Shown in pieces: positions 28,401 through 36,300 of a stretch of DNA of 51,210 nucleotides (position 1 is the stretch's first letter; every line of letters starts with the position of its first letter). Below the pieces are notes generated by a model that saw only the letters and a list, made by a program, of their open reading frames with translations, had not been told where the DNA came from and made no database searches. The stretch comes from an uncultured Pseudomonadota bacterium. Its GTDB lineage: Bacteria; Bdellovibrionota_B; Oligoflexia; Oligoflexales; CAIYRB01. Both the position numbers and the translations under genes were made by a program. The stretch spans positions 1 to 51,210 of the forward strand of contig CAIYRB010000001.1 in assembly GCA_903928445.1 (NCBI GenBank), read 5' to 3'.

Positions 28401-28841
28401 TAGCGTTTCTTGCTCAAGTTGTACCTGAACCAATTGGTGCATTGGACCACGGGCAGGATCTAGGACCTCGCTGCAGGCACCTCGCTGTAGGCTTTTGATT
28501 TGCGTTGCTTGCTTGCTTTGACTGTGACCGCGAAGGTCGTGGTAGGTGATCTTCGGCGGACGAGACTTGGTGACGATGAGGGTGCGCCCGAGTGGAGAAA
28601 AGCAGCTTCTCAGCGCATCGTGCTGGCCTTCCAGGTCACCATAAGCGGACTCCAGGGTCGGTGCATCGAGCACTGCAGGTACGCGTACCGTCACCGACTC
28701 GTTAAAGGCGAGCTGCGCCTCCTTGGCCATCTGCATCGATGTCCAGATTTCCTGCTGGCTTGCGGTGGATGGCACGGTGAATTCAATGACTCCATCCCGA
28801 AAGGGGTTATAGTCGACTCGCTTTTGCTTCGGCTCATGCAT
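22497..28841 (-). CDS. Two-module NRPS (C-A-PCP-C-A-PCP)
   Basis: This 2114-residue synthetase has two complete elongation modules. C1 (20-440) carries His-His-Ile-Ile-Cys-Asp-Gly near 152, and C2 (1060-1490) His-His-Ala-Ile-Trp-Asp-Gly near 1199, so both look active. A1 (490-970) has its P-loop near 624 and reads D-I-L-Q-L-G-M-V-W-K by alignment to GrsA, close to glycine codes. A2 (1530-2015) reads D-I-Q-L-I-T-A-V-W-K, which I cannot assign. The PCP serines lie in Gly-Gly-His-Ser-Leu-Leu near 1008 and 2054. No epimerase, methyltransferase, reductase or thioesterase domain follows. Beginning with a C domain, it should accept an acyl chain made elsewhere, most simply by the neighbouring megasynthase. 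I chose the ATG at 28841, with AAGG 8 bases upstream, over a TTG at 28862. Confidence 0.9.
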   Translation of the reverse strand: MHEPKQKRVDYNPFRDGVIEFTVPSTASQQEIWTSMQMAKEAQLAFNESVTVRVPAVLDAPTLESAYGDLEGQHDALRSCFSPLGRTLIVTKSRPPKITYHDLRGHSQSKQATQIKSLQRGACSEVLDPARGPMHQLVQVQLEQETLLILTAHHIICDGWSLAILIKDLACFYSARVQGRALPKRTATAHMNFSDYAQRDFERQHGPANLKTKTYWTDLFRSLPPPLELPLKGKRPKLRSFHAQRYDLAIDQILWANSKKASAALGCSHLGYLLSVFQILISKLSMQSDVVCGIPAAGQAILGQHGLVGHCVNLLPIRLVLAPGDSFRGVCQRMKATLLGAYEHQEYTFGSLLQQLRIDREPSRLPLISMLFNVDQQLEAKDLDFAGALASYESNPRVAENFELFVNISASKDRVILECQYNSDLFSEPLIETFFAAYTSLLEQVAQHTDEPLASLPLLGKPETILAWNNTQATYPKEHTLDTWLLPLVQARGTREVCAGATERLSGQDLYQRSLHLARVLCAQGVKRGDLVGLCAQRSPSLLAAILAIWKVGAAYVPLDPTFPAGRLHYMIDDARIKVCISQPSLHHLLPPALKIIDIGCPSTQAEADLPTDHSPEDIAYVIYTSGSTGQPKGVMIQHRAVINFLSAVQKHLKLSTDDRLLAVTTLSFDISVLELYLPLLTGAGLYIASSDEARDGDQLNRLISQERISCMQATPSTWRMLLAAGANGLKLTRQFQALCGGEALTQELARDLKHAGVTLWNMYGPTEATVWATLYLVEDPEQTILIGRPLSNYQVYVLNQDLALQPPGVPGDLYIGGDGLALGYLNRPDLTQERFLEHAPRGLGRLYKTGDLARFTFDGSLEIYGRSDDQVKVRGYRIELGEVERAIADHPQITTAVVVVREDKVGDQRLIAYVEAKRDVSSLDLRAFVGQTLPAYMIPQHFITLDRLPLLPNGKLDRRSLPSSQDGDATASRNAAVTARDEFEATFLRVWLATLGAKSASEADHFFMVGGHSLLAIQMVAQLNQELKCQLHMRDVFIHPTFAQLLVLAKSQAGKGLNQPRVMPRPAGQKAEPSMLQQRMWYLELLDHDTRVHNLPGAWLISGDFKPEVLQQAFARLILRHEALRSTLVTSAGAPEVVFHSTPWLPTLIDLSREHNPMQTCQKDLGQRALEKIAIDQFPLYRSVIYRLTPASHVLFLMIHHAIWDGWCFDLFLQEIGLHYQAIQEGRPLGLPPLAVQYYDFAAWHRQAVNQTAYSESLKFWVNNLSPLPEHLDIPTDYPRPPLQSHQGWTLGFHLDGAELRACEDLARATQVTLFSLFLSCYKLLLQRFSKQPDIVVGVPLRGRHVSELEHVLGLFINVLPVRTRFASDDTFLSLVQKVHHNCTNAFAHGEVLLETIVAALNIKRDDSRTPLYSTMFSYQDVTERVQSLAGCQLKQLSVSSDVVHVDQMLWMKRTDFGVDGGIDFRTDLWDIPSMEQFRDCFCEMIRQIPSFANQTLAELDLLPASIRSDLVGIKGSTPAPAIRLSLAQLLDLSRFDANKEALVAGTQRLSYGNLQARTEQLTNYLMKQGVKSGDIVGICLHRHADLVTAMLAVLRLGAAYLPLDPYYPAERLAFMLQHSQARVVLTEADLMDLVPASQAQLIVLDQASWGHSDETVPTLTPLQEDQAAYMIYTSGSTGQPKGVVVSRRALSNFLQSASLTLKTNAEQRVIGLTSISFDISIQEIFGSLIAGACHVLIDQETSQDGDALARMISNERISLMLATPATWRLLLGAGWTGQKRLMAISTGEALPKDLATKLFSRCGQLWNAYGPTEATVWATLRRIEDPSRPILIGRPLPGYRVYILDDQGRLQLPGAWGQLFLGGLSLADGYIHQAAMTAERFVTNPFAAGERIYDTGDIARMRSDGEIEYLGRRDHQVKVRGFRIELGEIEACLSTHQAVDKAVVQVREDKPDDRRLVAYVVTRPNQDLQTSDMQRFLGAKVPKYMIPNQLVLLPSLPLTVNGKIDRKSLPAPTTQLVRGEDDVHTAAEGIVAGIWRELLHVGAIRRDQTFFELGGHSLLSVQAIHRINQLSQRPLKLRDLLTGTLAHVAALCDFSATKTMDTQDIERNDAAN

Positions 28842-29225
28842 CGCTTGCACCTTAAGGACCAACAGTCATGGCCGGGATCGTTCAGTCGGCAATGGCCCAA
28901 GCGCCGCCGCCGCTCCCGCTCCCGCTCCCGCTCCCGCTCCCGCTGCCGCTCCTTAGGTTTCGGTTCCAAGCGGGCCTTTCTTTAGTACAAAGCAGGACAA
29001 GATGCAGTGATCTCACAAATGTGGAGAGGGCGCCGACCCGGCAATGGTCGCTAGATGGTCCGCACGGGAGCTTGTGATCGCTGAGGATGGATTTTTGTCG
29101 TCGACGAAGTGGCGCCTATATCCGCTTAAATAACGCCGTTCTCCAAGGCAGGCCGGAGCCGACCACGGCGACCGCGATGAGGTCGCCGACTTTACTTTAA
29201 AGCGGTCCCATGGGGCGCCTGCACC
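28842..29225. other. Upstream region of the NRPS operon
   Basis: I find no gene here. It should hold the promoter of the five-gene biosynthetic operon on the minus strand, but no clear -35/-10 pair stands out. It contains a hexanucleotide tandem repeat at 28911-28952 (listed separately). A hairpin with 8-base perfect arms (CGGCGACC at 29166-29173, GGTCGCCG at 29181-29188) has a weakly T-rich tail on the plus strand; no gene is placed to use it as a terminator in that direction. Confidence 0.5.
28911..28952. repeat. Hexanucleotide tandem repeat upstream of the NRPS
   Basis: Seven consecutive copies of CGCTCC run from 28911 to 28952, the sixth with one substitution (CGCTGC). The tract lies 70-112 bases upstream of the NRPS start codon on the minus strand, within the leader or promoter. 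Hexamer tracts can change copy number by slippage, which would alter promoter spacing without a frameshift. Confidence 0.85.
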
Positions 29226-29360
29226 TTATGGCGCGGCTTGCGCCACTGGAGCTGAATACCAACTTTCTTTGCCGTCGGTGATGTCGTCGGCGCCGACCGA
29301 GGTCGTGTTGCGCGCCGTCACGACGATAAAGTAGCTTTGTCCTGGAGTCCTGCCCACCAT
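29226..29360 (-). pseudogene. Short FnIII-like remnant after clpA
   Basis: A 44-codon frame lies 15 bases beyond the clpA stop. Its translation looks like the last strands of a fibronectin type III module: Pro-Gly-Gln-Ser-Tyr-Phe-Ile-Val-Val-Thr-Ala-Arg-Asn-Thr, then Lys-Glu-Ser-Trp-Tyr-Ser-Ala-Pro before the stop. FnIII domains run to about 90 residues, so half the fold is missing. An in-frame TAA lies about 12 codons upstream, inside the clpA 3' end, and no ribosome binding site precedes the ATG. I read this as the 3' relic of a lost FnIII gene whose front was replaced by the clpA junction. A functional microprotein is less likely. Confidence 0.4.
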
Positions 29361-29374
29361 CTTTGTAAAAATCT

Positions 29375-31705
29375 CTACGCCGAAAACTCGAACTTAAGCT
29401 CGTCGCCCCCGTCCTCGACATCGATGGTCACTTCACCGCCACTCGCAAGACGCCCAAATAACAGTTCGTCGGCCAGCGGCTTCTTCAGCTTGTCTTGAAT
29501 CAGCCGATTAAGTGGCCGTGCCCCATACGCTGGATCGTAGCCCTTGCGCGCCAAGTACAGCCTAGCGGCATCGGTCACCGACAGCACCACCCGCTGCTTG
29601 GTCAATCGCGCGCCGAGCTCGCCGATAAACTTATCGACGACCTGAACGATGATCTGCTCACTAAGCGGTTTAAATGAGATAATCGCATCCAGGCGATTGC
29701 GGAACTCCGGACTAAACATATCCTTGACTGCCTGACTCTCGCCAGCGCCGACGCCCAGTTCGCGCTGAAAGCCGATCGAGCCATGTAGCAGCTCGCGCGC
29801 GCCGGCGTTGGTCGTCATGATGACGATGACATTGCGAAAATCCGTTTGCCGACCGTTGGCATCGGTCAGTGTGCCATGGTCCATGACCTGCAGCAGGATG
29901 TTCTGGATCTCCGGATGGGCCTTCTCGATCTCGTCGAGAAGCAGCACAGCATGCGGATTTTTGTTGATTGCCTCCGTGAGCAGCCCACCTTGGTCAAAGC
30001 CGACATATCCCGGAGGCGCCCCGATCAGGCGCGACACCGCATGGCGCTCCATGTATTCAGACATATCGTAGCGGATAAACTCGACACCCATGATCTTGGC
30101 GAGCTGCTTCGCGACCTCGGTCTTACCGACACCGGTCGGACCGGCAAAGAGAAAGCTGCCAATCGGCTTTTCCTCGTCGCGCAGGCCACTACGCGCCAGC
30201 TTGATCGCCGCCGCCAGGGCGTCGATCGCCTGCTCCTGGCCAAAGACGACGGCTTTGAGCTCTTGATCTAGGTCCTTGAGGCTCTGCCGATCGGTGGCAT
30301 TGACCTTTTGGGCCGGGATTCGAGCCATTTTGGCGACGATGCTTTGGATATCCGCCGGTGTCACCCGCGGCACCTTGCCGCCGGCTTGGCGGCGCGGCTT
30401 GAGGGCAAACGACGCGCCTACCTCGTCGATGACGTCGATCGCCGCATCCGGCAGTTTGCGCTCGCGCAGGTGCCTTTGGGCCAGCTCGGCCGCCAGGCGG
30501 ATCGCCTCGCTAGAATAGGAAACCTTGTGGTGCTCCTCGTAACGCGCCTTAAGACCACGCAGGATCTTCACCGTGTCGCTGAGGGACGGCTCCTCGACAT
30601 CGATCTTTTGAAAACGCCTGGCCAGAGCATGATCGTTTTTGAAATGCTGGCGGTATTCTTTGTAGGTAGTTGAGCCGATGCAGCGCAACTGACCCGAGGA
30701 CAGCGCCGGTTTGAGCAGATTGGACGCATCCATGGCACCACCGGAGACCGATCCAGCACCGATGACGGTATGAATCTCGTCGATAAACAAAATCGCATGC
30801 GGTTTTTTAAACAGGGCCTTGAGCAGATCCTTGAGGCGTTGCTCAAAGTCACCGCGAAAGCGCGACCCCGCGAGCAGCGAGCCCATGTCCAAGGAGTAGA
30901 TCAAGGCATCTTTGAGTGGAAGCGGCACGCTGCCATCAGCGATCTTAACGGCCAAACCCTCGGCAATGGCGGTCTTACCGACTCCGGCATCGCCGACGAA
31001 CAGCGGGTTATTTTTGCGCCGGCGGCAGAGGATCTGCACCGTGCGCTCGACCTCACTATCACGGCCAATCAAAGGGTCGATCTTGCCGGCCCGAGCCCGG
31101 GCGACGAGATCCACCGTGTACAGCTTGAGTGGATCCTTGGCCTGGCGCGACTCCTGGGCATCGCCCTCGCCGACGCTGGACTGGGCATCGTCGCCATCAG
31201 CTGGCTGGGTATCTCCTGGCGGCAAGCTGCGTGGCCCCCCCGAGCTATCATCATCGGCATCGGTGCCGACACCTGGCTTGAAGATACCGTGCGCAATATA
31301 GTTGAGCACGTCAAAGCGGGTGATGTTCTGCCGCTTGAGAAAATACACGGCAAATGATTCGCGTTCAGAAAAGATTGATACTAGGAGGTTATCTCCTTTG
31401 ATCTTCTCCTTGCCGGCAGCCCGAACATGCTGCGCCGCGCGTTGGATGACGCGCTGAAAGGCCAGGGTCGGCTGCGGCATCTGGCCAGAGCGCAGGGCCT
31501 CGGTCGGATAATGTTCTTTGAAATAGTCCTCGATGAACTGCCGCGTCGCTTCGACGCCGCCGCCGCAGGCCCGCAGCGCTTTTGCCGCGGCATCGTTGTA
31601 GAGCAGCGCGAACAGGATGTGTTCCACGGTGACAAACTCGTGGCCGCGCCGCGCCGCCTCGCTAACCGCCAAGTTCAAACTGACTTCAAGTTCGGGACTG
31701 ATCAT
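29375..31705 (-). CDS. clpA: ClpA, ATP-dependent Clp protease ATPase subunit
   Basis: This is a 776-residue AAA+ unfoldase. An N-terminal Clp-N double repeat (about residues 1-145) leads into an acidic, Asp/Ser-rich linker. D1 has its Walker A Gly-Asp-Ala-Gly-Val-Gly-Lys-Thr near 234, and D2 has Gly-Pro-Thr-Gly-Val-Gly-Lys-Thr near 519. The Gly-Ser-Ile-Gly-Phe loop in D2 matches the tripeptide that docks on ClpP. ClpA delivers N-degron and other substrates to ClpP. It lies 12 bases downstream of clpS, its adaptor, in the common clpS-clpA operon. clpP is not in the window. Length and motifs are normal. Confidence 0.96.
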   Translation of the reverse strand: MISPELEVSLNLAVSEAARRGHEFVTVEHILFALLYNDAAAKALRACGGGVEATRQFIEDYFKEHYPTEALRSGQMPQPTLAFQRVIQRAAQHVRAAGKEKIKGDNLLVSIFSERESFAVYFLKRQNITRFDVLNYIAHGIFKPGVGTDADDDSSGGPRSLPPGDTQPADGDDAQSSVGEGDAQESRQAKDPLKLYTVDLVARARAGKIDPLIGRDSEVERTVQILCRRRKNNPLFVGDAGVGKTAIAEGLAVKIADGSVPLPLKDALIYSLDMGSLLAGSRFRGDFEQRLKDLLKALFKKPHAILFIDEIHTVIGAGSVSGGAMDASNLLKPALSSGQLRCIGSTTYKEYRQHFKNDHALARRFQKIDVEEPSLSDTVKILRGLKARYEEHHKVSYSSEAIRLAAELAQRHLRERKLPDAAIDVIDEVGASFALKPRRQAGGKVPRVTPADIQSIVAKMARIPAQKVNATDRQSLKDLDQELKAVVFGQEQAIDALAAAIKLARSGLRDEEKPIGSFLFAGPTGVGKTEVAKQLAKIMGVEFIRYDMSEYMERHAVSRLIGAPPGYVGFDQGGLLTEAINKNPHAVLLLDEIEKAHPEIQNILLQVMDHGTLTDANGRQTDFRNVIVIMTTNAGARELLHGSIGFQRELGVGAGESQAVKDMFSPEFRNRLDAIISFKPLSEQIIVQVVDKFIGELGARLTKQRVVLSVTDAARLYLARKGYDPAYGARPLNRLIQDKLKKPLADELLFGRLASGGEVTIDVEDGGDELKFEFSA

Positions 31706-31717
31706 GCTCGGCTCTCC

Positions 31718-32056
31718 TCACGCCCGCTCCAGCGTGCACTGCAGAGGATACTCTTGTTCACGCGCCGCCTCGGTGACCTGAGCCACCTTCGTTTCCGCAA
31801 TCTCATACGGATAAACACCACACAGACCAGTGCCGCGATGATGCACCGCGAGCATGATCTCCGTCGCCTGCGTCTGACTTTTGTTGAAAAAACGCGTCAG
31901 TACCTCGACGACGAACTCCATGGGAGTGTAATCATCGTTATGTAATAAAACCTTAAATAGACTGGGCCGCTCCGTTCGCACTTGGCGCTCGGCAAGAACC
32001 CCACCTTGACCCGAGGATTCATCATACCCGGGTTTATCCTGCTCACCTTCGGCCAT
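31718..32056 (-). CDS. clpS: ClpS, N-end rule adaptor for ClpAP
   Basis: This is a 112-residue ClpS. After a disordered charged N-terminus comes the core Leu-His-Asn-Asp-Asp-Tyr-Thr-Pro-Met-Glu-Phe-Val, which forms the N-degron pocket (Asn, Asp and Met present). His-His-Arg-Gly-Thr-Gly and Val-Tyr-Pro-Tyr-Glu-Ile-Ala-Glu-Thr-Lys follow. ClpS recognises proteins with Leu, Phe, Tyr or Trp at the N-terminus and hands them to ClpA. I prefer the ATG at 32056, with GGAAGG 5 bases before it, to a GTG four codons upstream. It is the first gene of the clpS-clpA operon. Confidence 0.95.
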   Translation of the reverse strand: MAEGEQDKPGYDESSGQGGVLAERQVRTERPSLFKVLLHNDDYTPMEFVVEVLTRFFNKSQTQATEIMLAVHHRGTGLCGVYPYEIAETKVAQVTEAAREQEYPLQCTLERA

Positions 32057-32100
32057 GGCACCTTCCACTTCAAGAATATCGCTAGCGTCGCTCAGGTTCT

Positions 32101-32129
32101 ATTTAACCTGCGCAAGAATAAGGACTCAA
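32101..32129 (-). promoter_or_regulatory. Candidate clpS-clpA promoter
   Basis: On the minus strand TTGAGT (32129-32124), a 17-base spacer and TTAAAT (32106-32101) give a plausible sigma70 promoter with four matches in each box. The -10 box lies about 45 bases before the clpS ATG. This is read by eye and untested. Confidence 0.35.
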
Positions 32130-32415
32130 GCCGTATGATCCACCCGCCCACACTAGCATATTTAATTTGCGGCGGCGGCCTAAACCCGGCCACCACCAAG
32201 GCGTCGCCCGCCCGGAGGGCGGCTGCAATGATAAGAGGCAGGCGCCTGCCAATCATTCCTTGCTGCATTCATAACGCTAAGTTGACCATTAGCCATAAGA
32301 ATGCTATCGAAATTAATGGACTCCTGGAACAATACTTAAACGATGCCTCCTCTGACGGCCCCTTGCGCCCACGATGGGGATGCTTGGGACCTGCGGCAAC
32401 GCCTGGATCTTACCT
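32130..32415. other. Divergent intergenic region with a GC palindrome
   Basis: This is the region between clpS and the HTH gene. It contains a perfect 14-base palindrome, GGCAGGCGCCTGCC at 32237-32250, flanked by AATGAT and ATCATT. Nearby is a CGCCCGCCCGGAGGGCGG inverted repeat around 32205-32222. These could be operator sites for the adjacent regulator. No gene is supported. Confidence 0.4.
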
Positions 32416-33333
32416 ATGGGAGCGTCAGTGAAGAAGACGTCGGACGTGAAATATCCCCACTCGGCCAACCTCTTTCTGTTTTGCCGCCGAGTCCTTGACC
32501 ATAAATTCGGCGGCATACGGGTGATCGATCAGGACGTCGGCCAGATCCTAGGCTTCGATCCTGCCGACTGCAGCCACTGGAAAAAGGGCAAAAAAAACAT
32601 CCGCTCGATCCAGGCGATGAAGTCGATCGCCGACCACCTGGGCGTCGATGAAAAACTCGTCGTCGACGTGGCTGGGGGCGAATTGGACGACCGCGAGGCC
32701 TTCTTTGAATTTAGCGGCTACGGTGCGTTCAGTGTCGACAACAAGACCTATGAGGCGGCCAAAAAGGACTTTTATCGGCGCTATTCCGGCAACTGGACCA
32801 AGGACAAGGAGTTGGAGTTTAAAGAATCCTTCGCCGTCCACGAAGCCACGATCGACATCGTCGTCGCGGGGATCCATGAACGTATCAATTTCCAAGAGGC
32901 GCCACTGTACATCCCGGAGGTGGTGACCGCGTATGTTGACCTCCAGCTGACGCCGAGCCAAGCACCAGCCGATGAGGCCGGCCATGTGAGCGTGGCCCGC
33001 TCTGGCGCACAGACGGTCATCACCTATACTCCCGGCGCCGAGATGCGGCCAGACATGCGCTTTCGCATCGCCAAGGCGATGGCCCACCACTTTCTCAGCG
33101 AGATCGCACCTCAGGCCGACGCGCTTGGCGAGTATTCGCAGCATCTGTTTGATGTCCAAAGCAACCTCTTCGCCGCGAAGCTCCTTGCACCCGCGACGCT
33201 GATCCGCCGTGAGATCGGCCAAGTGAACGTCTCCCGTGATGTGGTGACGCAGCTGGCCGAGACCTTTTGGGTGTCGAAAACCTTTATGAATCGCCGGCTA
33301 AAGGACATACTTCAAGTGCCAGCGGGGCTGTAG
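32416..33333 (+). CDS. HTH plus ImmA/IrrE-like regulator lacking a zinc motif
   Basis: This protein is about 305 residues long; the start is uncertain (ATG at 32416, or GTG at 32428). The N-terminal part (about residues 10-80) reads as a helix-turn-helix of the phage-repressor type, with Gln-Asp-Val-Gly-Gln-Ile-Leu-Gly as helix 2 and Ser-His-Trp-Lys-Lys-Gly-Lys as the recognition helix. The C-terminal part resembles the ImmA/IrrE domain, with Asn-Leu-Phe-Ala-Ala-Lys-Leu-Leu-Ala-Pro and a final Val-Ser-Lys-Thr-Phe-Met-Asn-Arg-Arg-Leu. Where ImmA proteases carry His-Glu-x-x-His, this protein has Ala-Lys-Ala-Met-Ala-His-His, so the zinc site looks lost. It is divergent from clpS-clpA. A DNA-binding regulator with a non-catalytic sensor domain is my best reading. 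Confidence 0.6.
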   Translation: MGASVKKTSDVKYPHSANLFLFCRRVLDHKFGGIRVIDQDVGQILGFDPADCSHWKKGKKNIRSIQAMKSIADHLGVDEKLVVDVAGGELDDREAFFEFSGYGAFSVDNKTYEAAKKDFYRRYSGNWTKDKELEFKESFAVHEATIDIVVAGIHERINFQEAPLYIPEVVTAYVDLQLTPSQAPADEAGHVSVARSGAQTVITYTPGAEMRPDMRFRIAKAMAHHFLSEIAPQADALGEYSQHLFDVQSNLFAAKLLAPATLIRREIGQVNVSRDVVTQLAETFWVSKTFMNRRLKDILQVPAGL

Positions 33334-33355
33334 GTCACCACCGGCGTCTTTCGAC

Positions 33356-36300
33356 TCATTCGCCACAGCTAGTGACGTACTGCCAGTTGTTTGGTCCGGT
33401 GTAGGATGAGATCCAAGCACCCAGTGAATTTCGCACCGATGCTAGGCTTTGCCCGGTTAGCGCAAAGTTGAATGCAGAAGCATTGTTAACTGCCGCGGCA
33501 GGACTAGTGGCCAGAGCCACCGGCACAAAGGTGCCCGAGGTCTTGTCGGCGACCATCAGGCTGGGCACGCTGGGCGGAGTCGAGGTGTTAAAGCCCGTCA
33601 TATAGCCGACGAAGGGTACGCCGTCGGCCGTAAACGTCAGACTCGTATTGAGGATTTGCTCATTGTTTGTCGAGATGTTGGTGGTGTCGATGGATGACGC
33701 CACCGTCGAGCTGCTCCAGTTGCCTAAACCGCCGCAGTTGATCAACGACTTAGTGCAGCGCATATAGTAGACGAAGTTGTTGGCGCGGTCGTAGTAACTG
33801 ACCGCCGGTTGAGAGGTCAAGGGGTCTAGTTTAATCGCCAGACCCTCGCGCCCGGTGCTGGTCGCACTGAGCGGAAGCGGGGTCGCCAGCCAGGTTTGAC
33901 CATCGACGCTAAAGTTGAACTTGGCTTTGGTCACCGTCAGATCGTAGTAGGCCACGACGATGTTACCGTTTGCATCGTAGTCGGCCGACAGCCGCGTGGC
34001 GAACGAGCCACCCAGGGCATCAAGAGTTGTCACCGAGCCAAAGGTTTGGCTCGACGGATCAAAGAGTGCAGCCCGGATGCCGGCGCCGCCGGCAGCGGTT
34101 GAGTTCATGACGATCATGAGGGGCATGGGCGCGCCGCCATAGTAGGACATCACCAGGGCGACATCGTCCGTGGCAGGAGCCGTCGCGGCCGCCACCTTGT
34201 TATTGATCGGAAACTGGTAAAAGCTCCAATCACCAGACCCATCCGCAGCCGAATTTGTCACCAGATTATAGCGGAAGGTACTGGCGTCAAAAAATGCGAT
34301 CCAAGGCATGTTGTTTTGATCAAAGATCAGCGACGGAAACTTAGGACTCGAGGTGTTTGGCACGGTCCAGACCTGCCACGGGGTCGTGGCCGTCACGCCG
34401 TTGCGGAAGGCAAACTTTAACACTGCGCCGGCAGCCGCACCGACGGATGCGTCAATATAAGCAACTCCAGGCTTTCCGGCGCTGGTTGAGGCCATCGAGG
34501 TATTGCGCGTCTGACCGGTGGCTGTGGTCAGTCCGATGTCGCCGTAGACGTCGGGAATGGATTGATAGAAGTTTGCCGCGTTCGAGGTGACACTGATGTC
34601 TTGCACGACGCCGACGTTGAGATTGAAGGGAGCGGCGTTCGCACCATATGAGGTGTAGATCTGTCCCAGGTTGTTGTTGATATCAGCACCCCCAGCGCCA
34701 GCGCCCGCAGCTGGTAGCGTCACGGTGTCGAGCGTGCCGATGGTATTCCAAGTGGAGGTGGTCAAGGCATTGGTCAAGCTGTTGTAATAGCCGACACTGG
34801 CCGTACCCAAGTTAGCAATCACATGATAGATGCCACTTGTCGAACGCAGCAGCCGCAGCCACGACGTGCCGCTGGTGGCTGCGCCAAAGGTGTTGCCGGC
34901 GGTGAAGGTGTAGGGACCAGCGGCGTTGCAAGCCTGGTCCATCTGAAAGACCTGAAGCAGTGTGTTAGCAGCGTTGCGCGTCAGGATTTTAGGAAAATCG
35001 CCGGTCGTTGTCGAATCGATGAGGATCTTCGCCACCACCGAGGAGTTGCTGACGATCGTTGCCGGAGTCCCCCAACCAGCGCTCGTCTTACAAGTGGCGA
35101 TCGAGCCCTGGCAAGATGCATAGCGAGTGTTGGTCGTGCTCGGATAAACAACCGCCGGGTAGTAGGTCGTGGAGTTGTGCTTGCACCAAGCGATGCCGAC
35201 TTCATTGGTGGCAGCGACGACGTTGTTCGCCTCAATGGTATCGGTCCCGGCCGTCATGGGGACATAGGAGGCTAGGTTTTTGCAGCTCGACGTGCAGTAG
35301 ATAAAGCGAGCTCGCCCTGCGGTCGTGGTATTGGTCAGGTAGGCTAGTCCGACTTGATCGAGGGGGTTGACCGATACTTCCAAGGCGCGGTTGGCGGCAC
35401 CCGCGACCGTGTCGATCACCGCGGCGCTCCACGTCCCGCTCGTACCAAAGGGAGCGCTGCGGATTGCGCCCTTGACCTGCGTCGCACCGGTGGTCCAAAA
35501 GACCAAAGGCGTGCCGTCGCTAAGGAAGGCCAAGCGGACCCAGGTGGCGGATCCAGCCGCCACCAAGCGGTCGCCGGCGACGCTTTCTTGCGTGTACTTC
35601 GCGCCGTTCCAATAGCTGATCCTGATCGACGCGCTGCCGCCGGTGGCCGATCCATCGTAGTAGGCCGTTGCGAAATTACCCGTGTTCGGGATCATTTTTA
35701 AGTCGGACCACAAACCGCGCTGATTGGTCGCTGTATTGCTCTTGGTGCCGCGATCGAGCGTGATCGTTGTGGGCGACGCACAAGATGCAGCTCCGGCCTT
35801 GGTCGTCATCTGCGCGCCGGTCAACCAATTGCTGGTGGCGCTGCCATTGACGCTGCGAACGCGAAAGGTGTAGTTCGTCAGACTCGAAAGACCGGTACTG
35901 GTAAACTGAGCGGTGCCTGCGGCGAACGGTGATCCGGAGACATCGGCAAAGTTGGTACAGCTCGTTCCCGTGCACCGCTGCACTTGATAGCCGGTTTCGG
36001 TGCCGGAATTATCCGTCCACTTGACCACCGTGGAGCTACTGGTCGTGGTCGTGTAGGACATAGCGGTCGGAGCTGCCGGCCCGCTGACTAGAGCAGGACT
36101 GGTCAGCCAATCACTGCCACCACTGCCAGCTACGGCACGAATGCGGTAGGTGTAGGTGGTATCTGGCGACAAATCAGTGGCCGTATAAGAGCTTGCCGTG
36201 GCCGCCAAGGGCGAACCCGAGGCCGCCGCGAAATTACTGCAACCAGCGCCAGCGCAGCGTTGCACTTCGTTGAACAACGGCGCCGACGAATTATTCGTCC

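Noticed and set aside
28500..28985. Arg-Ser repeat protein on the plus strand
   Set aside because: It is antisense to the NRPS start, and its Arg-Ser run is simply the CGCTCC tandem repeat read in frame.
29166..29188. Hairpin as terminator for clpA
   Set aside because: On the minus strand no T-run follows it, and on the plus strand no gene ends nearby.
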